Below, in pieces: positions 44,606 to 53,240 of a stretch of DNA of 64,000 bases. Below the pieces are notes generated by a model. It was not told where the DNA came from. It searched no databases and saw only the letters and a program-made list of their open reading frames with translations. Source of the DNA: an uncultured Clostridia bacterium (GTDB lineage Bacteria; Bacillota; Clostridia; TANB77; CAG-508). The DNA is taken from contig CAKOWY010000001.1 of assembly GCA_934129895.1 (NCBI GenBank), positions 310,001 to 374,000 of the forward strand. Reading direction: 5' to 3'. The position numbers and the translations under genes were made by a program. The first letter of the stretch is position 1. Each line of letters begins with the position of its first letter.

Positions 44606-44634
44606 TTGACAAATCAATAAAAAAAAAGTATAAT
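44606..44634 (+). promoter_or_regulatory. Consensus sigma-A promoter of the 56-aa membrane protein
   Basis: TTGACA (44606-44611), exactly 17 bases, TATAAT (44629-44634). This is a perfect match at both boxes. Confidence 0.85.
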
Positions 44635-44667
44635 ATTTGTGTATTAAATTTTTAAAGGAGATTTTTT

Positions 44668-44838
44668 ATGTTAGCTAAATATTGGAAAAAAATAGGTTTA
44701 TTTATTTTAATAGTTGCTTGTGTATTTAATATTATGTCTAAACTTGTAAGAAAAGCATCACTTAATACAGAGTTAGAAACAACAGCAACATATATTAATC
44801 AACTTAATAAAGAAGATAATAAAAATTTAAACAAATAA
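44668..44838 (+). CDS. Small membrane protein (56 aa), unknown
   Basis: Starts at an ATG seven bases after AAAGGAG. Residues 8-24 form one hydrophobic helix (GLFILIVACVFNIM) preceded by KYWKK, and the remaining 30 residues are polar with a possible short amphipathic helix. It is driven by a perfect consensus promoter, which implies high expression, and it ends about 75 bases before rpmE. No family is recognised. Confidence 0.7.
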   Translation: MLAKYWKKIGLFILIVACVFNIMSKLVRKASLNTELETTATYINQLNKEDNKNLNK

Positions 44839-44839
44839 C

Positions 44840-44868
44840 TTGAAAAAAATATAAAACTATGGTAATAT
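44840..44868 (+). promoter_or_regulatory. Candidate promoter of rpmE
   Basis: TTGAAA (44840-44845), 17 bases, TAATAT (44863-44868), directly after the small membrane protein stop codon. Confidence 0.5.
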
Positions 44869-44914
44869 AATAAAAGGCAAAAATTACTATTGTAAGAAAG
44901 AGGTGAATTTGCAA

Positions 44915-45115
44915 ATGAAAGAAGGAATACATCCAGCATACAATCAAACAACTATCACATGTGCATGTGGTAACGTTATAGAAGTTGGTTCAACAAAAAA
45001 AGATTTAAAAGTTGATGTTTGCTCAAAATGTCATCCATATTGGACAGGTAACTTAAGACTTGATACAAAAGGTGGTAGAGCAGATAAATTTAAGAAAAAA
45101 TATGGTCTTGCATAA
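44915..45115 (+). CDS. rpmE: 50S ribosomal protein L31, zinc-binding form
   Basis: 66 residues from the ATG at 44915, behind GAGGTG; an in-frame GTG 12 bases earlier overlaps that ribosome site. MKEGIHPAY is the usual start, and CACGN and CSKCHPYWTG contain the zinc cysteines of the C+ type. It helps bridge the ribosomal subunits. The zinc-free paralogue, if any, is elsewhere. Confidence 0.96.
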   Translation: MKEGIHPAYNQTTITCACGNVIEVGSTKKDLKVDVCSKCHPYWTGNLRLDTKGGRADKFKKKYGLA

Positions 45116-45148
45116 AAAAAGAAAACATTTATATATGTTTTCTTTTTT
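45115..45148 (+). terminator. Terminator of rpmE
   Basis: AAAAAAGAAAACAT pairs with ATGTTTTCTTTTTT, followed by ATTTAT. Confidence 0.8.
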
Positions 45149-45157
45149 ATTTATATT

Positions 45158-45190
45158 TCGCTAATTATATTTAAATTATATAATTAGCGA
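45158..45190. repeat. 13-bp perfect inverted repeat
   Basis: TCGCTAATTATAT (45158-45170) and its exact complement (45178-45190) around a 7-base loop, between two convergent genes. It is a plausible second terminator for the cohesin-like gene or, with the TTTTTT that follows on the plus strand, for rpmE read-through. Confidence 0.55.
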
Positions 45191-45197
45191 ATATTTT

Positions 45198-46844
45198 TTA
45201 AAAATGTTTTCCCTTTGGTTTACTATCACCTTTATATCCTGCTAAATATTCATCTAATGCTTCTCTTCTTGATTCATCTTTATAAATTCTAGAATTTCCT
45301 TTATATTCTTCTTTTTCTTCATTCTTATTATCATTATCATCTTGTGAATTATATTGATATCTATTATTATATTCTGTTGAAATTGGCTGTTGTTGATACA
45401 TCTCATATTTTTTCTGAATATTTTCGTCAGTTTCTTCTTCATCTTCATCATATTCATGATTACTAATTTCTTGGTGCTCTAATATTGCTTTATCAAGTTC
45501 TTCTCCACCTGGAAGTTCAAGCTCATCTTCATCTTCTTTTAATAATTTTATTTTTATAATAAGTGCTATTATTATTATAAGTACAAGTACTCCTAAAGCT
45601 GTAACAATTATATATTGTTTTGTTTGCCATGTTTGTGGTCTTAACCAATCAACTTTAGCTACTATATTATTGTTTTCCTCTTCTTTTACTGCAACATTTT
45701 TATTTACAACTATTTTATATGTAGCTTTTTCTTCACCTGTTGAATTGCTAACTTCAATTGTTATAATATTTTCACCATTTTTTAAGTTGTCATTACCTGT
45801 TATTGTTATATCTGCATCGCCATTATTAGCAACCGCATTTATTTTTAATGAATTTATATCTTCTGTTAATTCTGCACTATATTCATATACATTAGTATCA
45901 AATGCTTTGTTCAAACTTAAATTTTCTATTGTTAAACTACTTAATCCTATTTTTTCAACTGTATCATTTGGAATTGAAGTATTATCTTCATTACTTGTTG
46001 TTGGTGTTTCTTCTGAAGGATTTGTATTACTTTCTGCTTCTTTTCTTGTTATATTTAATACATAAGTTTTCTTTGTTTTTCCATCCTCCGCAGTTACTAC
46101 AACTTCAACTTTATTTTCACCTTCTTTTAATGAAACATTTCCTTCCCCAGACTTTATAGTTGCATTTGAATCTTTTGGTGTTGCATATACATAAACTTTA
46201 CTAGCTTCATTTGGAACTTCAATATTATATTCATAAGTATCAGATTTAAATCCTTTAAAATCATATTGTTTAGGATTTAATCCTAAATCTCTTAATCTAG
46301 CTTCAGATGATTTCGTTTTTGGTGTAGTATTATTATTAGTATTATTATTTGTTGATGAATTATTTGAATTGCTTGAACTATTTGAATTATTATTATCTGG
46401 TACTGTTGGAGTTTCTTCTTTTGGTGCTTTAACTGTTAAAATTGCATTATTATCAGCATTTGGTAAATCTGCATCATTAACATCAGCCATTCCAGTTGCT
46501 CTAAATTTTATTGTATATGTTGTATCTTTAGTTACAGTTGGTATTTTAAAAGTATAACTTCCTAAGTCTGTAACTCCTGTTGCAGAAGCTCCTGATATCT
46601 TTTTTCCATTTGCTGTTCCACTTGCTCCTGCACTTGAACTTACAAGTTCAAGTCCTGCACTATCTATTAACTCCAAATTATATGCTCCTAATGGTTGTTT
46701 TGAAGTTATTGATATTGTTACATTCCCACTTCCGGAATTAACTTGTTTATCTGTTGAAACAATGTTTGAGGCATTAGCTTTTGGTGCAAAAATAATTAAA
46801 GAAAACATTGCTATTAATAGTATATTAAATATCTTTTTTCTCAC
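45198..46844 (-). CDS. Membrane-anchored surface protein: cohesin-like domain plus two cadherin-like beta-sandwich domains
   Basis: 548 residues from a GTG start (46842-46844) behind AGGAGAGG. Signal peptide 1-26; residues 28-140 form a cohesin-like jelly roll (GSGNVTISITSKQPLGAYNLEL, in part, and TYTIKFRATGMADVNDADL); a Ser/Asn/Thr linker; two cadherin-like beta-sandwich units, the first starting LRDLGLNPKQYDF and the second LSSLTIENLSLN, each ending in a YVLNI or YKIVV strand; a membrane helix near 410-430; and an acidic, Gln/Asn-rich cytosolic tail of about 110 residues. It directly follows a dockerin-bearing glucosaminidase in the same operon. The cohesin assignment is by fold pattern and less certain than the beta-sandwich domains. 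Confidence 0.75.
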   Translation of the reverse strand: MRKKIFNILLIAMFSLIIFAPKANASNIVSTDKQVNSGSGNVTISITSKQPLGAYNLELIDSAGLELVSSSAGASGTANGKKISGASATGVTDLGSYTFKIPTVTKDTTYTIKFRATGMADVNDADLPNADNNAILTVKAPKEETPTVPDNNNSNSSSNSNNSSTNNNTNNNTTPKTKSSEARLRDLGLNPKQYDFKGFKSDTYEYNIEVPNEASKVYVYATPKDSNATIKSGEGNVSLKEGENKVEVVVTAEDGKTKKTYVLNITRKEAESNTNPSEETPTTSNEDNTSIPNDTVEKIGLSSLTIENLSLNKAFDTNVYEYSAELTEDINSLKINAVANNGDADITITGNDNLKNGENIITIEVSNSTGEEKATYKIVVNKNVAVKEEENNNIVAKVDWLRPQTWQTKQYIIVTALGVLVLIIIIALIIKIKLLKEDEDELELPGGEELDKAILEHQEISNHEYDEDEEETDENIQKKYEMYQQQPISTEYNNRYQYNSQDDNDNKNEEKEEYKGNSRIYKDESRREALDEYLAGYKGDSKPKGKHF

Positions 46845-46857
46845 GGTTATTCCTCTC

Positions 46858-48597
46858 CTATTTTAATTCAATTTTATATGTATCTACAGCATATTTTAAT
46901 ATTCTTAATGAATCTCTTGCATCAATTATACCATCTTTATTTATATCTGCTGCAATAGCATATCCATCTTTTAGTTCATAAGTGCCAACAGCATATTTCA
47001 ATATTCTTAATGAATCTCTCGCATCAACTTGACCGTCTCCACTTACATCTCCTAAAACAGAAACTTCATATTTATCATTTACAGTAAATCCTGTTGCAAG
47101 ATTTGAGTCGTCTTGTACATTTTCACTATTTGTATTTTTTACAATAATTTCTGCTCCAAGAATTTCTTTTAAATCACTTATTTTTGTATTTGGAATTGCT
47201 GTTATTTTATTAGATGTATTATTTACTCTTATTTTTTCATTTTCTATTATCTCTTTTTTGTCATCATCATTTTTATTATCATCAGAATTATCAGGTTTTG
47301 TATTATCATTCTTTATTGGTACTAAATATAGTTTGTAATTTTCTTCATCTTCATAAGTTTCTCTTGCGGCATATCCTTCTATTCCATTTGATTTTCTAAT
47401 TAAGTCCCAATATGTTCCAACTACTTTTTCTGTTGCTCTTTCTATTACTGTTACAACTTCATTAAGATATATCTTCTCGCCTATATATGTTCCGTTTGGT
47501 TTATCTCTTAATCTTAAACTTGGATCAGCATTACATTTTACTAAATTTTCATTTGTATTATCATCATTATTGCTTGAATCTGAATTTGGTCTTGAAGATG
47601 CTTCTGATGGCATATTTTCATATACTGGAATTATAAATGTATAATCTTCATCTATTGATTCACATTCTTCAAATGCTAATTTTAATTTTGTTCCTTCGTT
47701 TTGTGGTGCCACAATATTTTGTTGATATTGATGCCAATACAATCCTGTTGCTGAATCATCAACATCAAATTTTTGTAAGTACATTGTATTTTGACCTCTT
47801 GCAATATATCCAGATGAAATAAATTGTACTCCTCCATCAATTGATGCTTCCATTGTTGTCCATCCTTCTTGTTCTGCTCTTGCTAATCCATTTAATATAA
47901 CATTATCTTTTCCGTTTCCACTAGCTCCTATATTAAATACATTATAAACACCAACATATTGACCATTATATCCTTCACCTTTTACTAATGTACTTCCATT
48001 TCCTTGTTCTTGTAATATTCTTGCAATTACATAATAAACATTTACATTATATTTTTTTGATGCCTCTATAATTGCATTTATGTATGATTCATTATTCCAA
48101 AAATCATATTTTTTTAATAATGCTTGTATAGTTTCAATTTTATAATCTGTGTATGTTAATTCTAAAAATTGAAAAATATCTGATGAATTTAGCGAATTTC
48201 TTGGATCCATCATATATTGTAAAGCTTTTTGTGACGCACAATGCCATTTTCCTGAATCATAAGTTGTTTCTCCACATACAGAACAAATCCATTCCCCTTC
48301 ATAGCTACTACTTGTTGGAACTAAATTTCTTGGAGATGTACCATGTCCAACATATTCATTTGCTATAACTTCATTCCAATCTAAACCTGTATAAAATATT
48401 TTAAATTTCCAATTTGGATGTTCTTTTTGTAATTGTTGTATCATTTCTTTTATTTGTGGATATTTTTGTGTATCTATTTTTTCTAAATCATCACTTGTAA
48501 TTTGAGTAACAGCATATATTAGTGTGTTGAAGCTAAAACATTGCATTAGTAAAGTTATTATCAGCATTACTAAAACTATTTTTACTTTTTTCCTCAT
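46858..48597 (-). CDS. Cell-wall glucosaminidase with SH3-like and C-terminal dockerin domains
   Basis: 579 residues. Signal peptide 1-28; an endo-beta-N-acetylglucosaminidase (GH73/LytG-related) catalytic region at about 45-330, with YVIARILQEQGNGST holding the likely catalytic Glu and VYNVFNIGA; an SH3-like wall-binding domain (about 355-425); a linker; and a type I dockerin (about 515-579) with two F-hand repeats, DVSGDGQVDARDSLRILKYAV and DINKDGIIDARDSLRILKYAV (each quoted only in part as D-x-(S/N)-x-D-G-x-x-D-A-R-D). The dockerin Ca2+ ligands are intact. Adjacent cohesin-like protein is the obvious partner. Confidence 0.85.
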   Translation of the reverse strand: MRKKVKIVLVMLIITLLMQCFSFNTLIYAVTQITSDDLEKIDTQKYPQIKEMIQQLQKEHPNWKFKIFYTGLDWNEVIANEYVGHGTSPRNLVPTSSSYEGEWICSVCGETTYDSGKWHCASQKALQYMMDPRNSLNSSDIFQFLELTYTDYKIETIQALLKKYDFWNNESYINAIIEASKKYNVNVYYVIARILQEQGNGSTLVKGEGYNGQYVGVYNVFNIGASGNGKDNVILNGLARAEQEGWTTMEASIDGGVQFISSGYIARGQNTMYLQKFDVDDSATGLYWHQYQQNIVAPQNEGTKLKLAFEECESIDEDYTFIIPVYENMPSEASSRPNSDSSNNDDNTNENLVKCNADPSLRLRDKPNGTYIGEKIYLNEVVTVIERATEKVVGTYWDLIRKSNGIEGYAARETYEDEENYKLYLVPIKNDNTKPDNSDDNKNDDDKKEIIENEKIRVNNTSNKITAIPNTKISDLKEILGAEIIVKNTNSENVQDDSNLATGFTVNDKYEVSVLGDVSGDGQVDARDSLRILKYAVGTYELKDGYAIAADINKDGIIDARDSLRILKYAVDTYKIELK

Positions 48598-48828
48598 TAT
48601 TTACCATTCCTTTGTATAATTATATATATTAATTTCTCGTTTTTATTTTTCCGTAATACTTCGACAATAGTATATCATTTTTTACATATTAAAGTCAACA
48701 TTCAGTGAATTACTTTTATATTACATTTATATTACATTTTTCTTAATTTTTTTGGCTTTAAAAGGCTTTTTTTATATGTTTTTTTATGTTATAATATTTT
48801 TTATAAATTAATTATTTTTGGAGGATTT

Positions 48829-51195
48829 ATGATAGAATTACTTTCACCTGTTGGTGATTTTGATTGTTTAAAAGCAGCTGTTCAAAATGGTGCAGATGCT
48901 GTATATTTCGGAGCAAGTAGTTTCAGTGCAAGAGCTTTTGCTTCTAATTTTGATGATGAAACATTAAAAAAAGCAATAAATTATGCAAAAATAAGAGGTG
49001 TAAAAACAAATTTAACTTTAAATACTCTTATAAAAAATGATGAAATGTATAATGCTATAGCTTTGGCAAAAAAAGCTTATGAATATGGAATTGATGCAAT
49101 AATTGTACAAGACTTAGGACTTGCACGTTATATGATAAAAAACTTTCCAGGTCTTGCTGTTCATGCTAGTACTCAATTATCTGTACATAATCTAGAAGGT
49201 GTTCTTACTCTTCAAAATATGGGATTTTCTCGTGTTGTACTTTCTAGAGAACTTTCACTACAAGAAATAGAATTCATAAGCAAAAATTCAAAAGTTGAAA
49301 TTGAAGTTTTTGCACATGGTGCTCTTTGTATTTCATATTCTGGTCAATGTTTATTTTCAAGCATGGTTGGTGGACGTTCTGGAAATCGTGGAAAATGTGC
49401 TCAGCCTTGTAGATTACCTTATGAATTATTAGAAAATGATAAATGCATTGATAAAGGATATTTATTAAGTCCTAAAGATTTATGTGGATTAGAATATTTG
49501 CCACAACTCGTAAAAGCTGGCGTAACTTGCTTAAAAATTGAAGGTAGAATGAAAACTCCCGAATATGTAGCAACTGTTACAAGAATTTATAGAAAATATC
49601 TTGATTTAGCAATATCCAAAAACAATTTTGAAATTGACGAAAAAGATAAAAAAGACTTATTGCAAGTATTTAATAGAGGTGGTTTTTCAAGTGGTCATTT
49701 AGATTCAACTGAAAACAGAAAATTAATATATCCACAAAAATCTAACAATATGGGGATATATTTAGGAACTATATCTAATTTCAATAAAAATCATGGACAT
49801 ATTTCTTTTACAACTAATGAGATTTTACATATTGGAGATAAAATTTGTGTTGAAAATAAAAAACATGAAACAAATTTATATACTATTTCAGAATTAATGA
49901 AAAATGATAAAAATATTACAGAAGCACATATTGGTGAAAAAATAAAAATTGGTAGAATGAAAGGTGATATTTTTATAGGAGATAAATTATTTAAAATTTC
50001 TGATAAAGAATTAACTGCTTACGCTTTAGAAACTATTGATAAAGAATATATAAAAAGAAATTTATCTTGTGAAATGAAGGTCGTTTTAAACTCCCCTATT
50101 TCCTTAAAAATATTTGATGATAATATATCTGTTCAGATTATTTCTAATATAATTCCTGAACCTGCCCAAAAGTCACCAATCACAAAAGAAAGACTTATCT
50201 CTCAACTTTGTAAAACTAATAATACTCCTTATAATTTTACAAATATAAATATAGAATTGGGAGAAAATCTTTACGTTCCAAGTATTAGTGGAATTAATGA
50301 ACTTAGAAGACAAGCTTTAGCTAAGTATGAAGAAAAACTTGTTTCAAGCTTTAATAGAATATCAACTTCAAATTATGAAGAAATAAATCTTACTTTAACA
50401 AATAAGAAAACAAAAATAAGTTTATTATTAAATACACTTAACTTAAATTATGATTATTTAGAATTAAAAAATGTTTCAAAAATATACATACCATTTAAGT
50501 ATTTTCTTAATAAAGACTTCTCTTTTCTAATTTTTAATATTTGTAAAAAATTCGATACATATATTTATATGCCAACAATAATTAGAAATAATTATAACAA
50601 ATTAATAAGAAATAATTTACCAACAATTTTAGAAAATTTTAAAATAAAAGGATTTGTTTTATCAAATATAGGAAACTTTGAACTTTTAAAAGATTATAAA
50701 AATTATGATCTTATATGTAATTACACATTTAATATATTTAATAATTTAACTATTGATGAATTACCTGTAAATACTGTAACACTATCTCCTGAACTTAATA
50801 GAACTGATTTAGAACATCTAATTTCATCTAAAAATACAGAAATTATTGTTTATGGAAATACACCACTAATGAATTCGAATTACTGCTTATTAGGTAAATC
50901 AAATAAATGTTATTCAAAATGTGAACGTAAATGTAACTCAACAAATAAATATTATTTAAAAGATAGACTTGGTTTTTTATTTAGAATAATACCAGATAAT
51001 ATTCAAACTATTACTACAATTTACAATAGTAAAACTACATCAATTGAATATGATGGTCTCCCTATTGATTTTGCAAGAATTGATATTTTAGATGAGAATA
51101 TTTCAGAAATTAATAATATTATCAAAACAGTTTCTACTGGAAAAAAACTTGAAGGAAATCAATATACTAATGGAAACTTTAATAAAGAAATTTAA
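48829..51195 (+). CDS. U32 family peptidase-like protein
   Basis: 788 residues. The N-terminal half (1-310) is the U32 domain: ELLSPVGDFDCLKAAV, GADAVYFGA, RGVKTNLTLN, HASTQLSVHN and the family signature around residues 160-195 with conserved cysteines (CISYSGQC, GKCAQPCRLPYEL). The rest corresponds to the long C-terminal extension (DUF3656-like) of the Clostridia/Bacteroidetes members and ends with a second Cys-rich patch (CYSKCERKCN). Members such as RlhA and TrhP act in rRNA or tRNA hydroxylation rather than proteolysis, and this may apply here. TGGAGG precedes the ATG and a terminator follows. Confidence 0.9.
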   Translation: MIELLSPVGDFDCLKAAVQNGADAVYFGASSFSARAFASNFDDETLKKAINYAKIRGVKTNLTLNTLIKNDEMYNAIALAKKAYEYGIDAIIVQDLGLARYMIKNFPGLAVHASTQLSVHNLEGVLTLQNMGFSRVVLSRELSLQEIEFISKNSKVEIEVFAHGALCISYSGQCLFSSMVGGRSGNRGKCAQPCRLPYELLENDKCIDKGYLLSPKDLCGLEYLPQLVKAGVTCLKIEGRMKTPEYVATVTRIYRKYLDLAISKNNFEIDEKDKKDLLQVFNRGGFSSGHLDSTENRKLIYPQKSNNMGIYLGTISNFNKNHGHISFTTNEILHIGDKICVENKKHETNLYTISELMKNDKNITEAHIGEKIKIGRMKGDIFIGDKLFKISDKELTAYALETIDKEYIKRNLSCEMKVVLNSPISLKIFDDNISVQIISNIIPEPAQKSPITKERLISQLCKTNNTPYNFTNINIELGENLYVPSISGINELRRQALAKYEEKLVSSFNRISTSNYEEINLTLTNKKTKISLLLNTLNLNYDYLELKNVSKIYIPFKYFLNKDFSFLIFNICKKFDTYIYMPTIIRNNYNKLIRNNLPTILENFKIKGFVLSNIGNFELLKDYKNYDLICNYTFNIFNNLTIDELPVNTVTLSPELNRTDLEHLISSKNTEIIVYGNTPLMNSNYCLLGKSNKCYSKCERKCNSTNKYYLKDRLGFLFRIIPDNIQTITTIYNSKTTSIEYDGLPIDFARIDILDENISEINNIIKTVSTGKKLEGNQYTNGNFNKEI

Positions 51196-51202
51196 TTATA
51201 CC

Positions 51203-51232
51203 AAAAAAAGAGATGCAACCATCTCTTTTTTT
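51203..51232 (+). terminator. Terminator of the U32 gene
   Basis: AAAAAGAGATG (51205-51215) pairs with CATCTCTTTTT (51220-51230) around a 4-base loop, then T. Confidence 0.85.
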
Positions 51233-51345
51233 GTGTAACACATTTTATTCTTCCCCATATTATATATTATCAAAAGAAAAAATCTAAAGAGCTTACTTAA
51301 ATATTCTTTAGCTAAATGAATTATATTGGGAAAGGGGGGTTTTTT

Positions 51346-51465
51346 ATGCCAGAAAATAGAGGATGTGGTGGCGGATTCGGATTTGGAGATGATTGCTGCT
51401 GGATAATAATTCTTATACTTTTAATATGTTGCTGTTGTGGCGGTAACAGAGGTGGATGTTGTTAA
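51346..51465 (+). CDS. 39-aa Gly/Cys-rich membrane microprotein (coat-type)
   Basis: The ATG lies behind AAAGGGGGG. Its organisation is Gly-rich start (GCGGGFGFG), acidic pair plus CC, a hydrophobic core WIIILILLI, then CCCCGG and a Cys/Gly tail. Eight of its 39 residues are Cys. This pattern is that of small cysteine-rich proteins seen in sporulating Clostridia (the chorion-class-like or YjcZ-like microproteins) and it may be cross-linked in the spore coat. The role is inferred from composition only. Confidence 0.7.
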   Translation: MPENRGCGGGFGFGDDCCWIIILILLICCCCGGNRGGCC

Positions 51466-51485
51466 TTCCCTTCAGACATAATTTG

Positions 51486-51510
51486 GAAGACCTTTAATGG
51501 TCTTCTTTTT
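51486..51510 (+). terminator. Terminator of the microprotein gene
   Basis: GAAGACC pairs with GGTCTTC around a 6-base loop, followed by TTTTT. Confidence 0.8.
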
Positions 51511-51613
51511 ACATTATAATTTATTCATTTCTTTTCTTACTTTCTATTGAAATTTTTTCACTAATATATTAAAATAATATTGTGAACATTTATATAGAAA
51601 GGATGAATAATTT

Positions 51614-53005
51614 ATGAAAAAGAAATTTTCAATAGCAATATTTTTGCTATTCGTATTACTTTCAACTACTGTTTTTGCTTCAACACCAGTCAAAATGGAA
51701 ATTGTTGAAAATAATATATGTGATATTAAATTGCAAGAAAATGCAAATTTTGAGAAGAAGCTTATAAAATATGATTTAGACAAACATCAAGTAACTTTAC
51801 AATTACAAATTAGTAATACTGAAAAAAATGAAATTCCAGAAGGAGAATTAATGCTTGTTATTGATAGTTCATCAAGTATGAATGATAAAGTAAATGATTC
51901 AACAGTAACAAGAAAAGATTTAGTTTTAAATTCTGCAACAAAACTTGTAGAAAACTTACTTTCAGTTAACTCTTCTACTTTAAAAATTGGTGTTGTAACT
52001 TTCTCATCAAGCAATGTTGCTTCTGAAATGGGAACAGATAAAGATGCTCAACTTGTAAGTGATTTTACAAATGATTTATCAACATTAAAATCAAAAATAT
52101 CTTCAATAGAAGGAACTGGAAACTTTACTGATTTAGATTCTGGTTTAAAATTAGCTAAAAAGAGTTTTACATCAGAAAAAAACAACAAATATTTAATTGT
52201 TTTAACTGATGGTATTCCTAATATGAATGTAGGAAATTCAGATTTAGTATCTATAAAAGCATTAGAACAAGTTATTACAACAACAAAAGAAACATTAACT
52301 TCATTAAAAGATATTAATGTTATTTCTCTTTTAACAGGTATAACTAGTGAAGAAGCTACATTCAGAGCTGAAGGAGACAAATATTATACTTATGGTCAAG
52401 TAATTAATGGAATTTTTGGAACAACAGAAAATCCTACTGTTGGAAAATTCTATAAAATAAATGATACTGAAATTGAAAAAACAATTACAGAAGAAATTTA
52501 TTCAGATTTAGTACCTGTTATAAAAACATTAAAAGATATAACAGTTGTTGACTATTTCCCTCAATATATTGTAGACAATTTTGATATGGCTTATGTTGAA
52601 GGTACAGATACATCAAAAATCTCTACTAAAATAGATAAAGAAACTAATAGTATAACATGGACAATTCCAGAATTAAAAGCTGGTGAAACATTAAGTGTTC
52701 AATATACCTTAACATTAAAAGATAGTTTTGATGAAACAATAATTGATAAAATTTTAAATACCAACCAAAAAGTTGATATAAATTATAAAGATTTTGATGG
52801 AAAAACTCAAACAAAAACTTCAGATGTTAGTCCAAAAATAAAACTTACAAAAATACCACAAGAAGAACCACCAAAAAAGGATGATACAATTTCAAAAGAA
52901 GAATTACCAAAAACTGGTGCAACAACAGTATTTGTTGGTTTTGTAATTTGTTCTGCAATTGCAACAACTATATTTGCAATAAAATCAAAAAAATCTGATT
53001 TTTAA
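51614..53005 (+). CDS. vWA-domain surface protein with LPKTG sorting signal
   Basis: 463 residues. Signal peptide 1-22; a von Willebrand type A domain (about 75-300) with the MIDAS motif DSSSSM at Asp84-Ser86-Ser88 and the second site TDGIPN; a beta-sandwich stalk region (about 300-410); a Pro/Glu-rich spacer; and LPKTG at 431-435, a membrane helix and a KSKKSDF tail. It is a substrate for a sortase, for example the one encoded at about 34 kb. vWA-LPxTG proteins are often pilus tips or adhesins. No pilin genes are adjacent. Confidence 0.92.
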   Translation: MKKKFSIAIFLLFVLLSTTVFASTPVKMEIVENNICDIKLQENANFEKKLIKYDLDKHQVTLQLQISNTEKNEIPEGELMLVIDSSSSMNDKVNDSTVTRKDLVLNSATKLVENLLSVNSSTLKIGVVTFSSSNVASEMGTDKDAQLVSDFTNDLSTLKSKISSIEGTGNFTDLDSGLKLAKKSFTSEKNNKYLIVLTDGIPNMNVGNSDLVSIKALEQVITTTKETLTSLKDINVISLLTGITSEEATFRAEGDKYYTYGQVINGIFGTTENPTVGKFYKINDTEIEKTITEEIYSDLVPVIKTLKDITVVDYFPQYIVDNFDMAYVEGTDTSKISTKIDKETNSITWTIPELKAGETLSVQYTLTLKDSFDETIIDKILNTNQKVDINYKDFDGKTQTKTSDVSPKIKLTKIPQEEPPKKDDTISKEELPKTGATTVFVGFVICSAIATTIFAIKSKKSDF

Positions 53006-53012
53006 ACTTTTT

Positions 53013-53046
53013 AAATAGTAGCAATTAAATTGCTACTATTTTTTTT
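53013..53046 (+). terminator. Terminator of the vWA-LPKTG gene
   Basis: AAATAGTAGCAAT and its exact complement around a TAA loop, followed by TTTTTT. Confidence 0.85.
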
Positions 53047-53056
53047 GAAAAATCTA

Positions 53057-53085
53057 TTGTATTTTTTTTCAAATTGTGTTAATAT
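53057..53085 (+). promoter_or_regulatory. Promoter of tRNA-Trp
   Basis: TTGTAT, 17 bases, TAATAT, about 17 bases before the mature 5' end. Confidence 0.55.
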
Positions 53086-53101
53086 AGTTAAGTAATTATT
53101 T

Positions 53102-53176
53102 AGGGGCATAGTGTTAATGGTAGCACATCGGTCTCCAAAACCGCTTGTCTGGGTTCGAATCCTAGTACCCCTGCCA
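53102..53176 (+). tRNA. tRNA-Trp, anticodon CCA, with unpaired stem positions
   Basis: 75 bases with encoded CCA. The anticodon loop CTCCAAA gives CCA, reading UGG; the D-arm (GTGT...GCAC) and T-arm (CTGGG-TTCGAAT-CCTAG) are intact. Two mismatches stand out: the acceptor stem pairs AGGGGCA with TACCCCT so that position 6 (C) faces A67, and the anticodon stem TCGGT/ACCGC leaves T27 facing C43. Standard Firmicute tRNA-Trp pairs both. It is likely functional, since its promoter and terminator are present, but unusual. Confidence 0.9.
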
Positions 53177-53189
53177 TATTTTATTGAAG

Positions 53190-53217
53190 AGATTGGTTAT
53201 AAAACCAATCTTTTTTT
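53190..53217 (+). terminator. Terminator after tRNA-Trp
   Basis: AGATTGGTT pairs with AACCAATCT around a 4-base loop, followed by TTTTTTT. It lies only about 25 bases before the M23 gene. Confidence 0.85.
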
Positions 53218-53240
53218 ATAACATTTAAGGAGGTTATATT

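Noticed and set aside
46858..48597. Cellulosomal enzyme
   Set aside because: A dockerin is present, but the catalytic and SH3-like domains are those of a cell-wall autolysin and no cellulose-related gene is nearby.
53102..53176. tRNA reading CGG as tryptophan
   Set aside because: The anticodon is CCA, which pairs with UGG; CGG reassignment to Trp would need CCG.
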